Source: Bedellia somnulentella (lineage: Eukaryota; Arthropoda; Insecta; Lepidoptera; Bedelliidae). From it: a stretch of DNA of 64,000 nucleotides. The stretch spans positions 9,223,423 through 9,287,422 of the forward strand of contig OY755176.1 in NCBI GenBank assembly GCA_963576735.1. The letters are read 5' to 3'. Within the stretch, counting starts at the first letter, position 1, and each line of letters starts with the position of its first letter. Of this stretch, positions 1 through 11,140 are shown piece by piece. The notes beneath the pieces are model-generated. The model worked only from the letters and a program-made list of their open reading frames with translations, did not search any database and was not told the DNA's origin. A program made the position numbers and the translations under genes.

Positions 1-58
1 TTTAAAAATCTAAATATAAATGCTAAAATTATAAACCCGCACATGCCAGCTGCTTATT

Positions 59-1240
59 TTATGCGTAAACCAAAGATTTTCTCGACGACGAAAATCGACG
101 GGCACTTGGACCCCATGGACCGAGGGTCTCAACAGCGAAAGCAGTGAAAATATGGTCTTCACCTAGATTACTGTATTTCCGCTTCTTGAGACCCTCAGCA
201 TCATTAGCCGCAGAACCAGCCCTAGACGCAGACCCCGATAAATGGACGGCGCTAGTGTGTCGACGCAAGTGTCTTCCCATTTTTCCATGGAATCAACGAC
301 ATACCATCTGGCCTCTTACCATCATCGCACAGCAAACCTGACGGTTCCAGGATAGCTGGAATGTTGACAGTGGTAAGAGCCCGTCTGATGATGTCATTGA
401 TTGCAGCATGGTGAGGTATACGCCCAGCGCTACGGCGACATGACAAACCATGGTGTCCCAACTGATCTACTAATACGCCACAGCGGCAGCGATGTTTCTC
501 GTTTATTTTTGTCCCGAATCTGGCTCGCAGCAAGCCAAAAGAAGCGCCCGCTCCACTAAGTCAAGAGCTGAATTATAAAGATTTGCCTGAACTTGACCGC
601 AAAGGGGCTCATCCCATTGCCTCTGAGAAGCCAGATTAACGGGAACATTAACACTTGGACCGACCTTTCTTTTTTTTTCTATCCATGCTTTCTTGGCCTC
701 TGGGAGATCTATAACCTCCGATAAACTCACCACGTTTCTCACCATGCGTAAGAACAGATCCTTGGTGGCGAAACCAGACGACAAGAAAGCAGGTAAGGCT
801 ATATATGGCTGCGGATGCCAATACCACCGTGCCGAATCGGAAGTGTGGCTTGTGTCCAGCAGCTTTCATTTAAAGATATGTTAAAAATTTTGACTAAAGT
901 ATCTTTGATTATATTATCTATATCCGAAAGAACTGAGATTTGCCTCCATAAGCCAGAACATTTCAGAATATATGTGAATTTTGGTACAAACAAGCAATAT
1001 ATAATTATAATGTAAGCCACGTGAGGATTTAGATCTCCCAAAAGAGTGGAACTTATCTTTTATAAAGTTGGGAATGGAATCATCCAAAACCAGAGCACCT
1101 AGGAGGTGAAGAGATTCGTCATCAATTATTCTTATAACAGGAGTCAAACAGCTAAATTTAGATTTTAGTTCCAAAACAATTTCTGAGTTTATTTTAGAGT
1201 CAAAGTATAATTCGCATTTTCAAAAATTCAATTCTAACTA
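59..1240 (-). pseudogene. 3' half of a reverse transcriptase with CCHC-like and nuclease-like C-terminus, split by nested insertions
   Basis: Reads on the minus strand from 1240 down to 59 with several frameshifts. The thumb region contains LPIRHGGIGIR near 800-840. A cysteine/histidine cluster (CRCG...GHHGLSC) lies near 440-490. DGKRPDG follows near 310-330, then VETLGPWGPSA near 90-125. The P-D spacing after the Cys/His cluster resembles a restriction-like endonuclease of R2-group non-LTR elements, but that is inference. The matching 5' half lies at 5117-6088 on the same strand, and the split is flanked by a 15-bp duplication (1224-1238 and 5117-5131). The clade is uncertain. Frameshifts and stops make it a pseudogene. 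Confidence 0.7.
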
Positions 1241-1686
1241 ATAAATAAAGAATAAATAAAGGAAAGAAAAATTTCGACACAGGCGGGAATCTTTATTCTT
1301 TATTTATTATTAACTAGCTGTTCCCCGCGACTTCGTCCGCGTCAAGTTGTGTTTTTAAATAAGAAATAATATATCTTAAAGTACTTCTGCGTAAATGATA
1401 TATTTTTTTGTTTTCTTGTGGCAGAAGAACTTACTGATTTTCTCCGCAACCCGATCTTGACAATGCGACATATAGTCGGCCGTGTGAAAAACAATCTTAA
1501 CCGTTAAATAAAAAATTACTACAAAATGAAAGTGTATTGAGTAAGTATTAGGAATTACACGATGAGATGTTGAAAGTATATTTCGGATGTTTTATTATTA
1601 TTACACTTCGATGTATCAAACATCGCAAAAACCAATGATACACTGAATTTTACAGTTCTGTAAACAGAAGAGATACCTGGAAAACC

Positions 1687-3946
1687 GTGAAAGCCAAGTA
1701 TTTATACAAAAAAACCCGCAATATACAAAACCACACCAAACATAAGTTGGATTATGAAGCAGTTAGGGATGATTTGAAACTGTTAGACTGGGATTCAATT
1801 TTGGCTGATAAAAGCATAGATGAGGCTGTCGAGATTTTTTCTAGCACAATTTCGGAGGTAATTGCAACTCACAGCAAAACAATCAGGGTTCCCCGGTCTA
1901 AGCAAATTCTAACACCTTGGATGACTCCCGGTCTTTTAAGGTGTTCTAAACACAAAGATAAGTTACATCAAGCCTTCCGCGATGACCCAGAAAACCCAAC
2001 TACCAAATTAATTTTTACTCGCTACAGGAACTTCTATATTACTCTTGTAAGGAAGATTAAAGTCCAATTTTACGAAAAAAAAACTGATAAATAGCAAAAA
2101 GTCCCCTAAAAAACTGTGGCGTACAATTAATGAAATCACACAAAGATCACAACCGAAACCATCCTCAAATGATCTTATTTCACGGAAAAATTCTGAGAAA
2201 GAGTGTGTAAATCTAGTCAATGACCACTTTGCTAATGTTGGCCCCAATTTAGCAAAAACTATCCTCAATAACTTGAAAGAAACCCAACAATCCCTTGCAA
2301 GCAAAGTAGAAATTAAAAATCACTCCCCACTTAACTCTTTATTTATAGCACCTACAGACCCCAAAGAAGTCCTTAACCTGATTAGAGCATTAGATAACGA
2401 TAAAGCCTCTGGAATGGACTATATTAACAATAAACTTTTAAAAATAATTGCGCCCTCTATCTCCTGCCCCCTTGCTGATATTTTTAACCGGAGTATCTAC
2501 ACTGGCTGCTTCCCAATACTCTGGAAAAAGGCTCTGGTGAAGCCAATCCACAAGGGTGGTCCCAAGGATGTTCTTAATAACTACAGACCCATATCCCTTC
2601 TCACAGCTTGCTCTAAACTTCTAGAGCGTATAATAAACAGTAGGCTAGTAAGTTTTTTGGAAAACAATAGTCTATTACACAATAAGCAATTTGGCTTTCG
2701 CCAGGGGAAATCAACCCAACATGCTGTAAATCTTTTGATCGATACAGTGTCTAGAAGCCTCGATTGTGGACTAAAATGTCTGGGCATCTTCTTAGACCTA
2801 GCTAAGGCATTCGACACTGTCTCGATCCAAATTTTGCTCAAAAAAATGGAATCGATAGGTGTGAGGGGTGTGGCCTTAGATTGGTTCACAAGCTACCTTA
2901 GTTGCAGGAGTCAGTTCGTTGATATCAATGGTCATAGAAGCTACGAAAGAACTGTCACTTTCGGTGTTCCACAGGGAAGCATCCTGGGCCCAACTTTGTT
3001 TCTTATTTACGTGAACGATATCACATTAAATGGTTTACCCAATGCTGACCTCATATGTTACGCCGATGACACAGCTCTTATCTTCAGCGGAAAATCCTGG
3101 CTTGGTGTTAGAGACTTAGCGCAACAGGGTTTGACTACTATCACAAACTGGCTTCACACTAACTTACTCACTTTAAACATAGCCAAAACTCAATACATTT
3201 GCTTCCATAAAACAAAGGCATCAGCTCCCCCCAGTGCTTTGATGCCCATCAAAGCGCATGATACGTCCTGTCCTCGATATTGCAATAACCCAACGACATC
3301 GTGTTCGTGTGAGAGTCTTGTAAGGACCCCTAGCTACAAATACCTTGGTGTGATTGTTGACGAGAATCTAAACTTTAAACTCCACATAAGTTGCACTGCG
3401 TCCCGAACCCGTAAATTGGTCCATGCTATGAGACGCTTACGTGAATTCGCCGATGGAGATACAATCAAGATGGTCTATGCGGCTCTTTGCCAGTCTGTAC
3501 TTGACTACTGCATTTTGGCATGGGGAGGGAGTGTGGCTTCTAACATGATTATACTGGAGAGAGCACAGAGAGCAGTCCTTAAGACCTGTTTGGGCAAGCC
3601 TCGTAGATTCTCCACAATGCAACTGTATACGGAAGCAAATGTTCTAAGCGTGCGCAAATTATTTGTTTTAAGACTGGTAATGTATTCATACAGGGAATTC
3701 AACAAAACAATTACATCACAGATTAATAGCAAGAAGCGAGTCTGTGGTGTGACTGTCCCGAGAATGAATACATCCTTTGGCCAACGCTTCCTTAGGTTTC
3801 TATCACCCTTCATTTATAATAAACTGTCCAAACTGACGGACACTGTGGTAAGCGGAAGCGCTTATGAATGTAAGAAAGTAGTTTTTAAAATGTTATTGGA
3901 CATGAGTTACGAGGACTGTGAGGCACTGCTGAAAGTAACAAGTTAA
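1687..3946 (+). pseudogene. LINE reverse transcriptase, one frameshift
   Basis: Two open segments, 1687-2094 and 2273-3946, join across one frame change at a nine-A run (2075-2083). The second segment is 557 aa and carries the full polymerase series: NNYRPISLL, FGFRQGKSTQ, the aspartate motif FLDLAKAFDTV, GVPQGSILGP, the catalytic CYADD at about 3058-3072, and the thumb motif YKYLGVIVDENL. The family is Jockey/CR1-superfamily, possibly Daphne-like. Upstream sequence corresponds to the linker between endonuclease and polymerase. With catalytic residues intact and only one visible frame break, it is one of the least decayed elements in the window, but 5' truncation makes it non-autonomous. Confidence 0.88.
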
Positions 3947-3952
3947 ACCTTT

Positions 3953-4047
3953 CTCACACACACACACACACACATACGCTCTCACACACACATACATACC
4001 CTCTCACACACACATTCATACGCTCTCACACACACGTACACACATAG
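3953..4047 (+). repeat. CA-rich minisatellite in LINE 3' UTR
   Basis: Four (CA)n blocks are separated by variants of CATACGCTCT or CATACATACCCTCT, so the unit is about 25-32 bases rather than a pure dinucleotide run. It lies just after the reverse-transcriptase stop. Confidence 0.85.
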
Positions 4048-5116
4048 CACAGCTGCATGACGTTTTACCTTATATTTTTATTTTACTTCCATTCCCCTTT
4101 TATACTTGCATACTTTTTATTTTGTTTTAAAACCTTTTTAAAATTTGTAATATAGTTTTTAATTTTTATTAAATTTAACCTTTATATGTGTTCAGTAAAA
4201 TTGGTCCTCGCGATACAGGCTTAGCCTAGTGCGAGGGCAAATGTAAATTTAAATTGTAAATTTGTATTTTTAGTAAATAAAGAAGTTTTTTTTTTTTTTT
4301 TTAAAAACAGAAAAGAAATCATACTGCGATGTAGAATATATACAGTCAGCGCCATCTAGTGTAAATTCATGACCACAAAAAGAAATATATTTGTTTCAAC
4401 TACTATACCTCCAAACATAGATAGTACACGAATTTCAATGATGATTTGTTAATCAATATTATATTACAACTATTCCTAATAATGCTTAAACATAAGCTTC
4501 TCGCGCGGGTCACCTCGCTCGCCGGCCAGCTCAGCGTCTTGTCTTGCGCTTCATGCATTTAAAATTGTATTATCTTCTAAGATGTTAATTTAAATGAAGT
4601 GATGTGAAGGAAAATATTCTTCACAATTAAATACTCTGAATCAACAACACGTTTATTTTGATAAGGTTTAATATTAGGTTGATAAAAAAATATGCAAATA
4701 ATTGGCAATAATGTATTAATTTCGACCAAATTTGATTACCATAAAAATAGTTATAGTGAGTCAATCTTAAAAGCTAGACATACACTGTCGCGGACATTTT
4801 TTAGATCGTTTAAAGAGGAATCATTCTTCAATACATACTTTTTGGGTAACTTCAACCATTTACGCAGCGCACACAACGAAAGCCTGCAAATATCAATAAT
4901 TTTCCCCGTTTTTGCAACATGTTTCGCTGATTCTTTGCTCCTTTTAGTCGCAGCGTGATGATATATAGCCTAAAGCCTTCCTCAATAAATAGACTATCCA
5001 ACACAAAAATTATTTTTCAAATTGATTGAGTAGTTCCTGAGATCCTAGCGTTCAAACAAACAAACTCTTCAGCTTTATAAAATCCCCACATGAGGTTTTC
5101 ATGAACAAAACGATTT

Positions 5117-6088
5117 AAATTCAATTCTAACCCGATTTTTTTAAATAGTCTATTAAATTTTCTAAATCATTTAAAACCTCATTCGCCTCACTTCCAATGG
5201 TACCATCATCTAAATACCACACATTGAACTTAGAGGCTAAATCCTTTATTTGTGGCTGTATAGCCAAACTAGAAATAGCCGGACCCAGAGGATCACCTTG
5301 CTGGCAGCCGACACAAGAATTAATCAATTTTCCACGATGAATCAATTTAGACGGTGAACTATAGCATTGCCAAAGATAATTATATAAATCCGGAGTTTGG
5401 TCTTTAACTGCTGCCAGCAAGGCGGCTCTATCGACTGCATTGAAAGCATTTTTAACATAAACTTTCAACAGAACGCTATCCTGACAATGCTGTAGGAACG
5501 CACGGACACCATGAACAGCTGCCTCACATCCGCCGCTGGTTCCGAAACCTAGTTGTACAGGCTCAAAGTAATTTTTTTAATATCCTTGATATGTTTACAA
5601 CATATTTTCGAAACCAGACGACGGATGGTGTTTCCTACAGCTATTGGCCTGATACCCTCATCTTTTTTTGTAAGTGCACAAAGGCTAGCGCAGTATAAAA
5701 GGTCTATCATTGAATTGCAAACTTTACCACTTAGGCAGAGATTAACCAAATGCGTTATTTCATCCAAAAGTACCCTACGAGTACCAGCTTCCCCGACGGA
5801 GAAACTCAACAAATCTTTAAAGTGTTGAGGAGTTAATCCGTCGAGTCCGCCAGCAGAACCGTTTCTGAAAGTAAATATCGCATTTAGAATCTCTGCCGAA
5901 GTGGCTTCTGGTGAAGTCATACTAAAATCAGGAGGTTCAGGCATTCTTAACGTCTCTGTTGGAAGAGGATGCTTTGCTCTCAGAGACTCCGAAGTCTCTT
6001 GATTGTCAGTGGCAATAGCATGTCTTGAAAAAAGCAGCTCTGCTCCACCTTTGATATCTCCATCGCCTAATCTTGTTTCTATTTTTTA
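5117..6088 (-). pseudogene. 5' half of the split reverse transcriptase
   Basis: Minus strand from about 6088 reads an N-terminal segment (TRLGDGDIKGGAEL), then MPEPPDFSM, GGLDGLTPQHF, GIRPIAVGNTIRRL, one frameshift near 5570, then GFGTSGGCEAAVHG, KNAFNAVDRAALL, the primer-grip-like GCQQGDPLGPA and the catalytic WYLDDGTIG near 5190-5220. It ends at LENLIDYLKKSG, exactly where the 15-bp duplication begins, and continues in the 1240-59 segment. GCQQGDPLGP and YLDD differ from the PQGS...YADD of the LINEs nearby, so this is a separate RT clade whose name I cannot fix. Confidence 0.75.
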
Positions 6089-6128
6089 ATTTTTATTACC
6101 TATTTTATTTTTACTAGTAAATAATTTT

Positions 6129-6192
6129 GTATTTAATATAACCGGATCTGGGACCGGTAAAATGCGGTCCCAGATCCGGTTATATTAAATAC
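6129..6192. repeat. Perfect 28-bp inverted repeat
   Basis: Arms at 6129-6156 and 6165-6192 are exact reverse complements with an 8-base loop (GTAAAATG). The core is CCGGATCTGGGACCG. It is unusually clean for such old surroundings. Confidence 0.9.
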
Positions 6193-7703
6193 AAGTAACA
6201 AAAAAGTGTGGGCAAATAGTTGAATTACAATTTAGATAAATTTAAAAACATAGATGGAAATCTTTTAAACCCCAAAAATGATTGTCTTCCGTCTTACCTC
6301 AACACATAAGTCATTCTATATACATAGCCTAAGAGGAAGAAATTGAACTAAATTGTCGAGATAAGACTGTAATTATATTGGCTGTAATTTGAGAGATAGC
6401 GGATAATTGTACTTTAAACTCACTCGTTTCGCAATATTAGCGAGAGAGAGTAGAGCTATAGGCAGCAAATCACAATCTTATTAAAAAAATTGTTTGAGAC
6501 AAATCATACGACCTTTTTAGAATATCTGTTACCTTTTTATTGCAATAGCCTTACATTAGCTCAAAACAGTTACACCAAGTAAAACTTATTTAGTAATAAA
6601 TAATAGGTAACTAAGTCAAACTTGTAATATACCTAAATAAAAGAAAAAATGTGACATTATAGTACCATTTAAATATGTTTTTAACCATAATTACTTATAT
6701 GTTATTATGAAAATATTTTAGTACGTATGCAAATTCCAACGTATGTTTGTATGCGTTGAACTAAGATAATTGCTGTTGGAGCAGAGTAATATTTTGTTAA
6801 AGTTGGCCAGATTTCCCGAGCATAGCTTACTAACAAGCCTAATCTTATTTGCCAAGTCAGATTCAATGCTCGCGTAATTTATACCAGTTTGGTGTAAATT
6901 ATTGTTTCTAGGTAAGTTTGAATAATAAATAAATCTGTTTTCGAGAGAGCGCGCTTCAATTACTTCTGCTGAAAATCAATTAAGTTATTTGACCCTTGAA
7001 ATGAATTAAATAAACTAAAACTTTGTTATGCCGACGTAAGCTTAGAAAACTCTGAATTTATTATTCGGCTTATTACTGGGATTGTTATTATTTACTGAGG
7101 CGAATTGAGGATACCCATACTTTCAAACATTAACCTTCGTATACTCGTGTCAATTTTGTTTACACCCATATTAGCACGCGGTCTCAAAGACTGCGTTTCT
7201 GTGCCTTGTTTTTTATAAGTTTATTTATTTATATTATTTTAAATGAATATAAGATATTTTGAATTTACAGTCTTATTAAAAGCACTCAGGATATATCATT
7301 ATAACATAGTCTGAAAAATTAAAAATGGCACAATTGTGACGCATAGCGAGCAGCTCCCAGAATCCATGATTCTATGGAAGTAAGGTTATAATCCAGTTGC
7401 TACCAAAGAGTTTGTTTTGCTGGCGCTTGCGGCGATTGAAAAGTAATCAAAACCTATCCGTGAATGGTGTTTTAATAACTCTTTTCCTTCGACATGTCCA
7501 ACCATTGAAATAAAGCGTTTAACATTTTTTTTTGTATAATTACTATGAGTATGGTAGATATAGGGCATAACACAAAAAATAAATAAACCCTTCGAAGTAA
7601 AATAATGTGCAAAGGGATACTAACTTGAAATTATAAAATATTAAAATATCATCTTGGATTAAGAAAAAGATATCTATATATATAAAAAAAAATTTGTAAT
7701 TAG
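6193..7703. other. No gene recognised
   Basis: AT-rich single-copy-looking sequence with stops in all frames. I see no repeat family, RNA gene or conserved protein motif. Confidence 0.6.
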
Positions 7704-7780
7704 CGTGGAAAGAACCCTCGACGCAGAATCTAGAAGTCGAAGAAGCAAGTTTTCTAACCACTTACCCACAGAGACGTAGT
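7704..7780 (-). repeat. tRNA-like SINE head (candidate)
   Basis: On the minus strand, GTGGGTAAGTGGTTAGA resembles a pol III A box and GAGGGTTCTTTCC a B box about 45 bases on. No full cloverleaf is seen, so it is read as a decayed SINE promoter rather than a tRNA gene. Confidence 0.35.
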
Positions 7781-8750
7781 CAAAAAAGTCTTATTTCAAA
7801 TATGTGTATAATAATTTAACAATGCTAAGGTAAAAATTAATATAAGTGTTTGACCAAAGAAAAATGATATTTCACGTTATTCGATTCTTGTTATTTTCGG
7901 CCACAACTTTGGAAATAGAATTCAAGACAATAATCTCTGGGGGAAACTTTGCCATTGTTACTGTAACGTAACAAAGAAATGGAAACTTTTTTAAAAGTTG
8001 TTGAAAAAATTTGTAATTTCCCTTACAAAGAAGGTTACAACGGGTCAAGTGGGAGAGTTTTAGTAAATTAAATTAAAAGAACCAAGGTTTGAGAAGTGCT
8101 TTCTGGTTAACTTATAATATTATAGCTGTGTAGTATCGGTTTAATAGCACTAACCGATTTCTTCACTTGAGTATCTTACGAGCCGACTAAAAGTAATTAC
8201 TATAGGTAAGGTAAGGTCTTTGTAAGTAAATTAATCCGATGTGGCTGGACACTAAACCAAACAACTTTCAAAAGAGTTATTTTGAATTCGAAACCCCTGG
8301 CTAACCCTTTCAGCGAGTTAAATAGATAGAGTGAGATATTAAAGAAACCAATGTGAAAGGTAATATAAGTAGAAGGCGACCACAGTTTCATATATTAATA
8401 AATAAGCAATATGCCTGAGGATATGGAGTAGCCAGGGAAAACAGGGATTAATTAAATTTCAATGATAACCTAAAATTTTAGTATTTCCCATTTATTTCAA
8501 AGACTGAATTATTGAACAATTAACCGAATTGAGGAGCGTATTTTTTTAATTTTATGCAAGGGCAATATTTAGGTTTGCAGCTCTAAAATTAAGGTGTCCG
8601 AAATTCAAACTCTTTATTCATAGCCTCCAATTCTTGATTACATAGGAATACTTCAATTAATTTGATAACTTAAATATATGGTAAAACAAAAACAATCCAC
8701 TTTCGTTTTTTCGGTAGTTTAATTATAACGCCGATAAATATAATATATTA
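7781..8750. other. Mostly unrecognised; short SINE B trace
   Basis: Only 8124-8195 is recognisable, as a worn plus-strand SINE B head (AGCTGTGTAGTATCGG...). The rest shows no gene. Confidence 0.4.
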
Positions 8751-8751
8751 A

Positions 8752-9118
8752 CGACGACGTGATAGCTCAATTGGAAGAACACCGGTTAACGTGCAAGCGA
8801 CTAGTGTTCAAATCCCATGTCGGGCCTACACACCAATTTGTCTTCTCTAAAGACATAAGTGTGGTTAATTTATCACGGTTGTTGACGGTGAGGGAAACAT
8901 CGTGAGGAAACCCACATGGCTGAGTAGCACTTAGCCATGTGACAGTGTATTCGTACAAAACGTGGCCTGCCCCCTATCACGTGAGTACTCTGTCCATGCA
9001 AAACGCGGGTACTTTGAACACCAGGTGACAAAGTCACATGATGTTTAGAAGTATTAGTACCTCTGCCAACCCCTTCGGTGATATTCGGCGTGAACGTTTA
9101 TGTATGTTATGTCATTAG
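8752..9118 (+). mobile_element. SINE A, tRNA-derived, near full length
   Basis: The head has A-box-like GATAGCTCAATTGGAAGA and B-box-like GTGTTCAAATCC. The body is shared with the other SINE A copies (for example GGTGAGGGAAACATCGTGAG). The 3' module is CTCTGCCAACCCC...CGGCGTGAACG with a TATG-type tail. Confidence 0.8.
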
Positions 9119-9394
9119 GCTTTAATTATATCTTTTATAGAATAGGTAATAGGTATCATCCACACAGCATCGATAACGAACCACACAACTTCCGGGCTCT
9201 ATTACGAATTCCTAACATATTTTTTTGTAGAAACTGAGCTCTACCGTCAGAATTTAACTCTGTTTTTTCTGCTTAAGCCAACACTCGTTGCCGCAAATAT
9301 GTGTAGGAGCCAGAAAAAAGTGCACTGCCATTTCAACCATGCCAATTTTTGTTTCAAAATTAACGTAATAACTTTACAAAAATATAATCAATAA

Positions 9395-9439
9395 AAATCT
9401 TCCAAGAACTTAAGAAATTCTTAAGTTCTTGGAAGATTT
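9395..9439. repeat. Perfect palindrome, 22-bp arms
   Basis: Arms 9395-9416 and 9418-9439 are exact reverse complements around a single A. It would extrude as a tight hairpin. Confidence 0.9.
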
Positions 9440-9504
9440 AATATAAATGCATTATAATTAACGCGAGACAAAACCACTAGTGAGATAGTGGCATACATAT
9501 CAAC

Positions 9505-9873
9505 AACCGTGATAGCCCAGTGGGTAGAACACCTCGGTTATCGTGCAAACGACTAGTGTTCAAATCCTGGGACGGGCCTACACCAATTTGTCTTTTCTAA
9601 AGACATATGTGTGGTTAATTTATCATGGTTGTTAACGGTGACTGGTGAGGGAAAACATCGTGAGGAAACAAACATGGCTGAGTTGTTCTTAGTCATGTGA
9701 CAGTGTAATCGTACAAAAACGGCGATAGGCCTGCCCCCTATTACGTGAGTACACTGTCCATGCAAAACGTGACAAAGTCACGTGATGTTCAGAAGTATTA
9801 GTACCTCTGCCAACCCCTTCGGGGATCTTCGGCGTGAACGTTTATGTTATGTTATGTTATGTTATGTTATGTT
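9505..9873 (+). mobile_element. SINE A, full length with target-site duplication
   Basis: Flanked by ATATCAAC at 9497-9504 and 9874-9881. The tRNA-like head GATAGCCCAGTGGGTAGA (A box) and GTGTTCAAATCC (B box) is intact. The 3' stem-loop CCCCTTCGGGG and the (GTTAT)n tail are well preserved. This is one of the best copies for defining the family. Confidence 0.85.
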
Positions 9874-10045
9874 ATATCAACCCATAAAATACACAGACAC
9901 AGACTTCTATAGGTTACGCAACAATATTTAACAATAAACATCAATATTTTTTAAATCTGTACACGATAAACCATAGATATATTAAGATATACGATGCAAT
10001 AAAAGAAGTTCGAATTTTTTTTTTCATATTGCTTTCTATTATATT

Positions 10046-10226
10046 TTATTTAATAATCGGTTTAGCTGAGTGGAAGGTCCACCGCTACCCACGTAGGAGA
10101 CGTTAGTTCAAATCCTGAGTCATGTGACACTGTATAACCAAATAGTAAAAATTTCAAAATAATGTTCAAAAGATCCTCGGCCAACCCTTCAGTGATACAT
10201 GAAATGAACGTGGAGTATGATTATTA
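10046..10226 (+). mobile_element. Diverged SINE related to SINE A
   Basis: The head TTTAGCTGAGTGGAAGG with GTTAGTTCAAATCC differs from SINE A, while the end (CTCGGCCAACCCTTCAGTGATA...GAACGTGGAGTATG) is the same 3' module. A long internal deletion is likely. Confidence 0.55.
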
Positions 10227-10882
10227 AAATATACAGGTTAGCCAATTGTGTGGCCACGAACACATTCTAGAAAGATATCCGTATAACGTAAGATTATTGC
10301 ATTATATATTATCTATACTCAAACCTAATGCCAACACTAACACTTGTTTTGTTTCTTCAATTTAGCCTTTTCAGTAAACACATATGTGTTTTTCGACCAG
10401 AATTTCATTAGCATCAATCGCCCAATAGTATTAGATCCCAGGGGGCGTGAACTCCGAAGTAATACCGCCAAGCCTTCTCTGTGCTTTTTGCCGCAATCGC
10501 CTCAGGCTCACTAACAACATAGATTGTCGAGGGCACATCGTTGATCACTGATTTGAGTTTTTTTCGACTTTATCTTTTATGTATCCGTCTATTCCAGAAA
10601 ATTATCATAACCTAGTTAACAAAAGTTCTGATAAAAATATGCTTTATGGGAAAATAAAAAAAAGCCAAAAACAAGAATTTTTGCATGTATTCCTTTTAGG
10701 TATTTAGTATTTTAATCATAAATTATGTGATTAAAATACATAATACCTAATAATACATTATCTCATTTTATTGTAAGACGCATTAATAATAATCATGTAT
10801 TTTCTAATAGTACAACCTGTATTAATTAAAAATAATAGGTCTTGTGTGAAGGGCTGATCACGGGGCCATCTAAATGTCTTTT

Positions 10883-11140
10883 TTTAATTTATCATGGTTG
10901 TTAACGGTGAGGGAAAAGATCGCGAGGAAACAAACATGGCTGAGTTGTGCTTAGTCATGTGACAGTGTATCCGCACAAAACGGCGATAGGCCTGCCCCCT
11001 ATCACGTGTACTCACACGTCCATGCAAAACGTGAGTACTATGAATACCAGGTAAAATAGTAACGTGATGTTCAGAAGTATTAGTATCTCTGCCAACCCCT
11101 TCAGGGATATTGAGTGTGAAAGTTTATGTTATTGTTTTAT
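10883..11140 (+). mobile_element. 5'-truncated SINE A
   Basis: Begins inside the body (TTTATCATGGTTGTTAACGG) and continues to CCAACCCCTTCAGGGATATT and GTTTATGTTAT. The tRNA-like head is missing. Confidence 0.75.

Larger units (their letters stand above)
1676..4304 (+). mobile_element. 5'-truncated Jockey/CR1-superfamily LINE
   Basis: Contains a nearly intact reverse transcriptase (1687-3946), a 3' UTR with CA-rich minisatellite, an AATAAA at 4276-4281 and a terminal T run (about 4286-4302). Imperfect 14-bp direct repeats (1662-1675 and 4305-4318, AAACAGAAGAGATA against AAACAGAAAAGAAA) look like a target-site duplication. The apurinic endonuclease domain and ORF1 are absent, so this is a 5' truncation. 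It is the youngest layer of the nest. Confidence 0.8.
1314..5080 (-). mobile_element. Degenerate Helitron, interrupted by a LINE
   Basis: The 3' end is CTAG at 1317-1314 on the minus strand, followed by T, preceded by a GC-rich end reading GCGGACGAAGTCGCGG. The other end (about 4480-5080) is the reverse complement of the Helitron 5' region at 56567-57165. Minus strand 1490-1437 reads FSHGRLYVALSRSGCGEN, which matches the last motif of PIF1-type Helitron helicases. About 10 bases of the 5' terminus appear missing. The element inserted in the palindromic centre of a family D copy and was later hit by the LINE at about 1676-4304. Confidence 0.75.
1239..5116 (-). mobile_element. Family D retroposon copy, itself split by a Helitron
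   Basis: The left piece is 1239-1313 and the right piece 5081-5116. The pieces match the ends of the other family D copies (AAATAAAGGAAAG on one side, CATGAGGTTTTCATGAAC on the other). Perfect 15-bp direct repeats AAATTCAATTCTAAC flank it at 1224-1238 and 5117-5131, so the whole block entered the reverse-transcriptase pseudogene as one unit. The interior is the Helitron at 1314-5080. Confidence 0.75.

Noticed and set aside
3953..4047. Tandem array as CRISPR-like repeat
   Set aside because: CA-rich minisatellite in a LINE 3' UTR of a eukaryote; no unique spacers.
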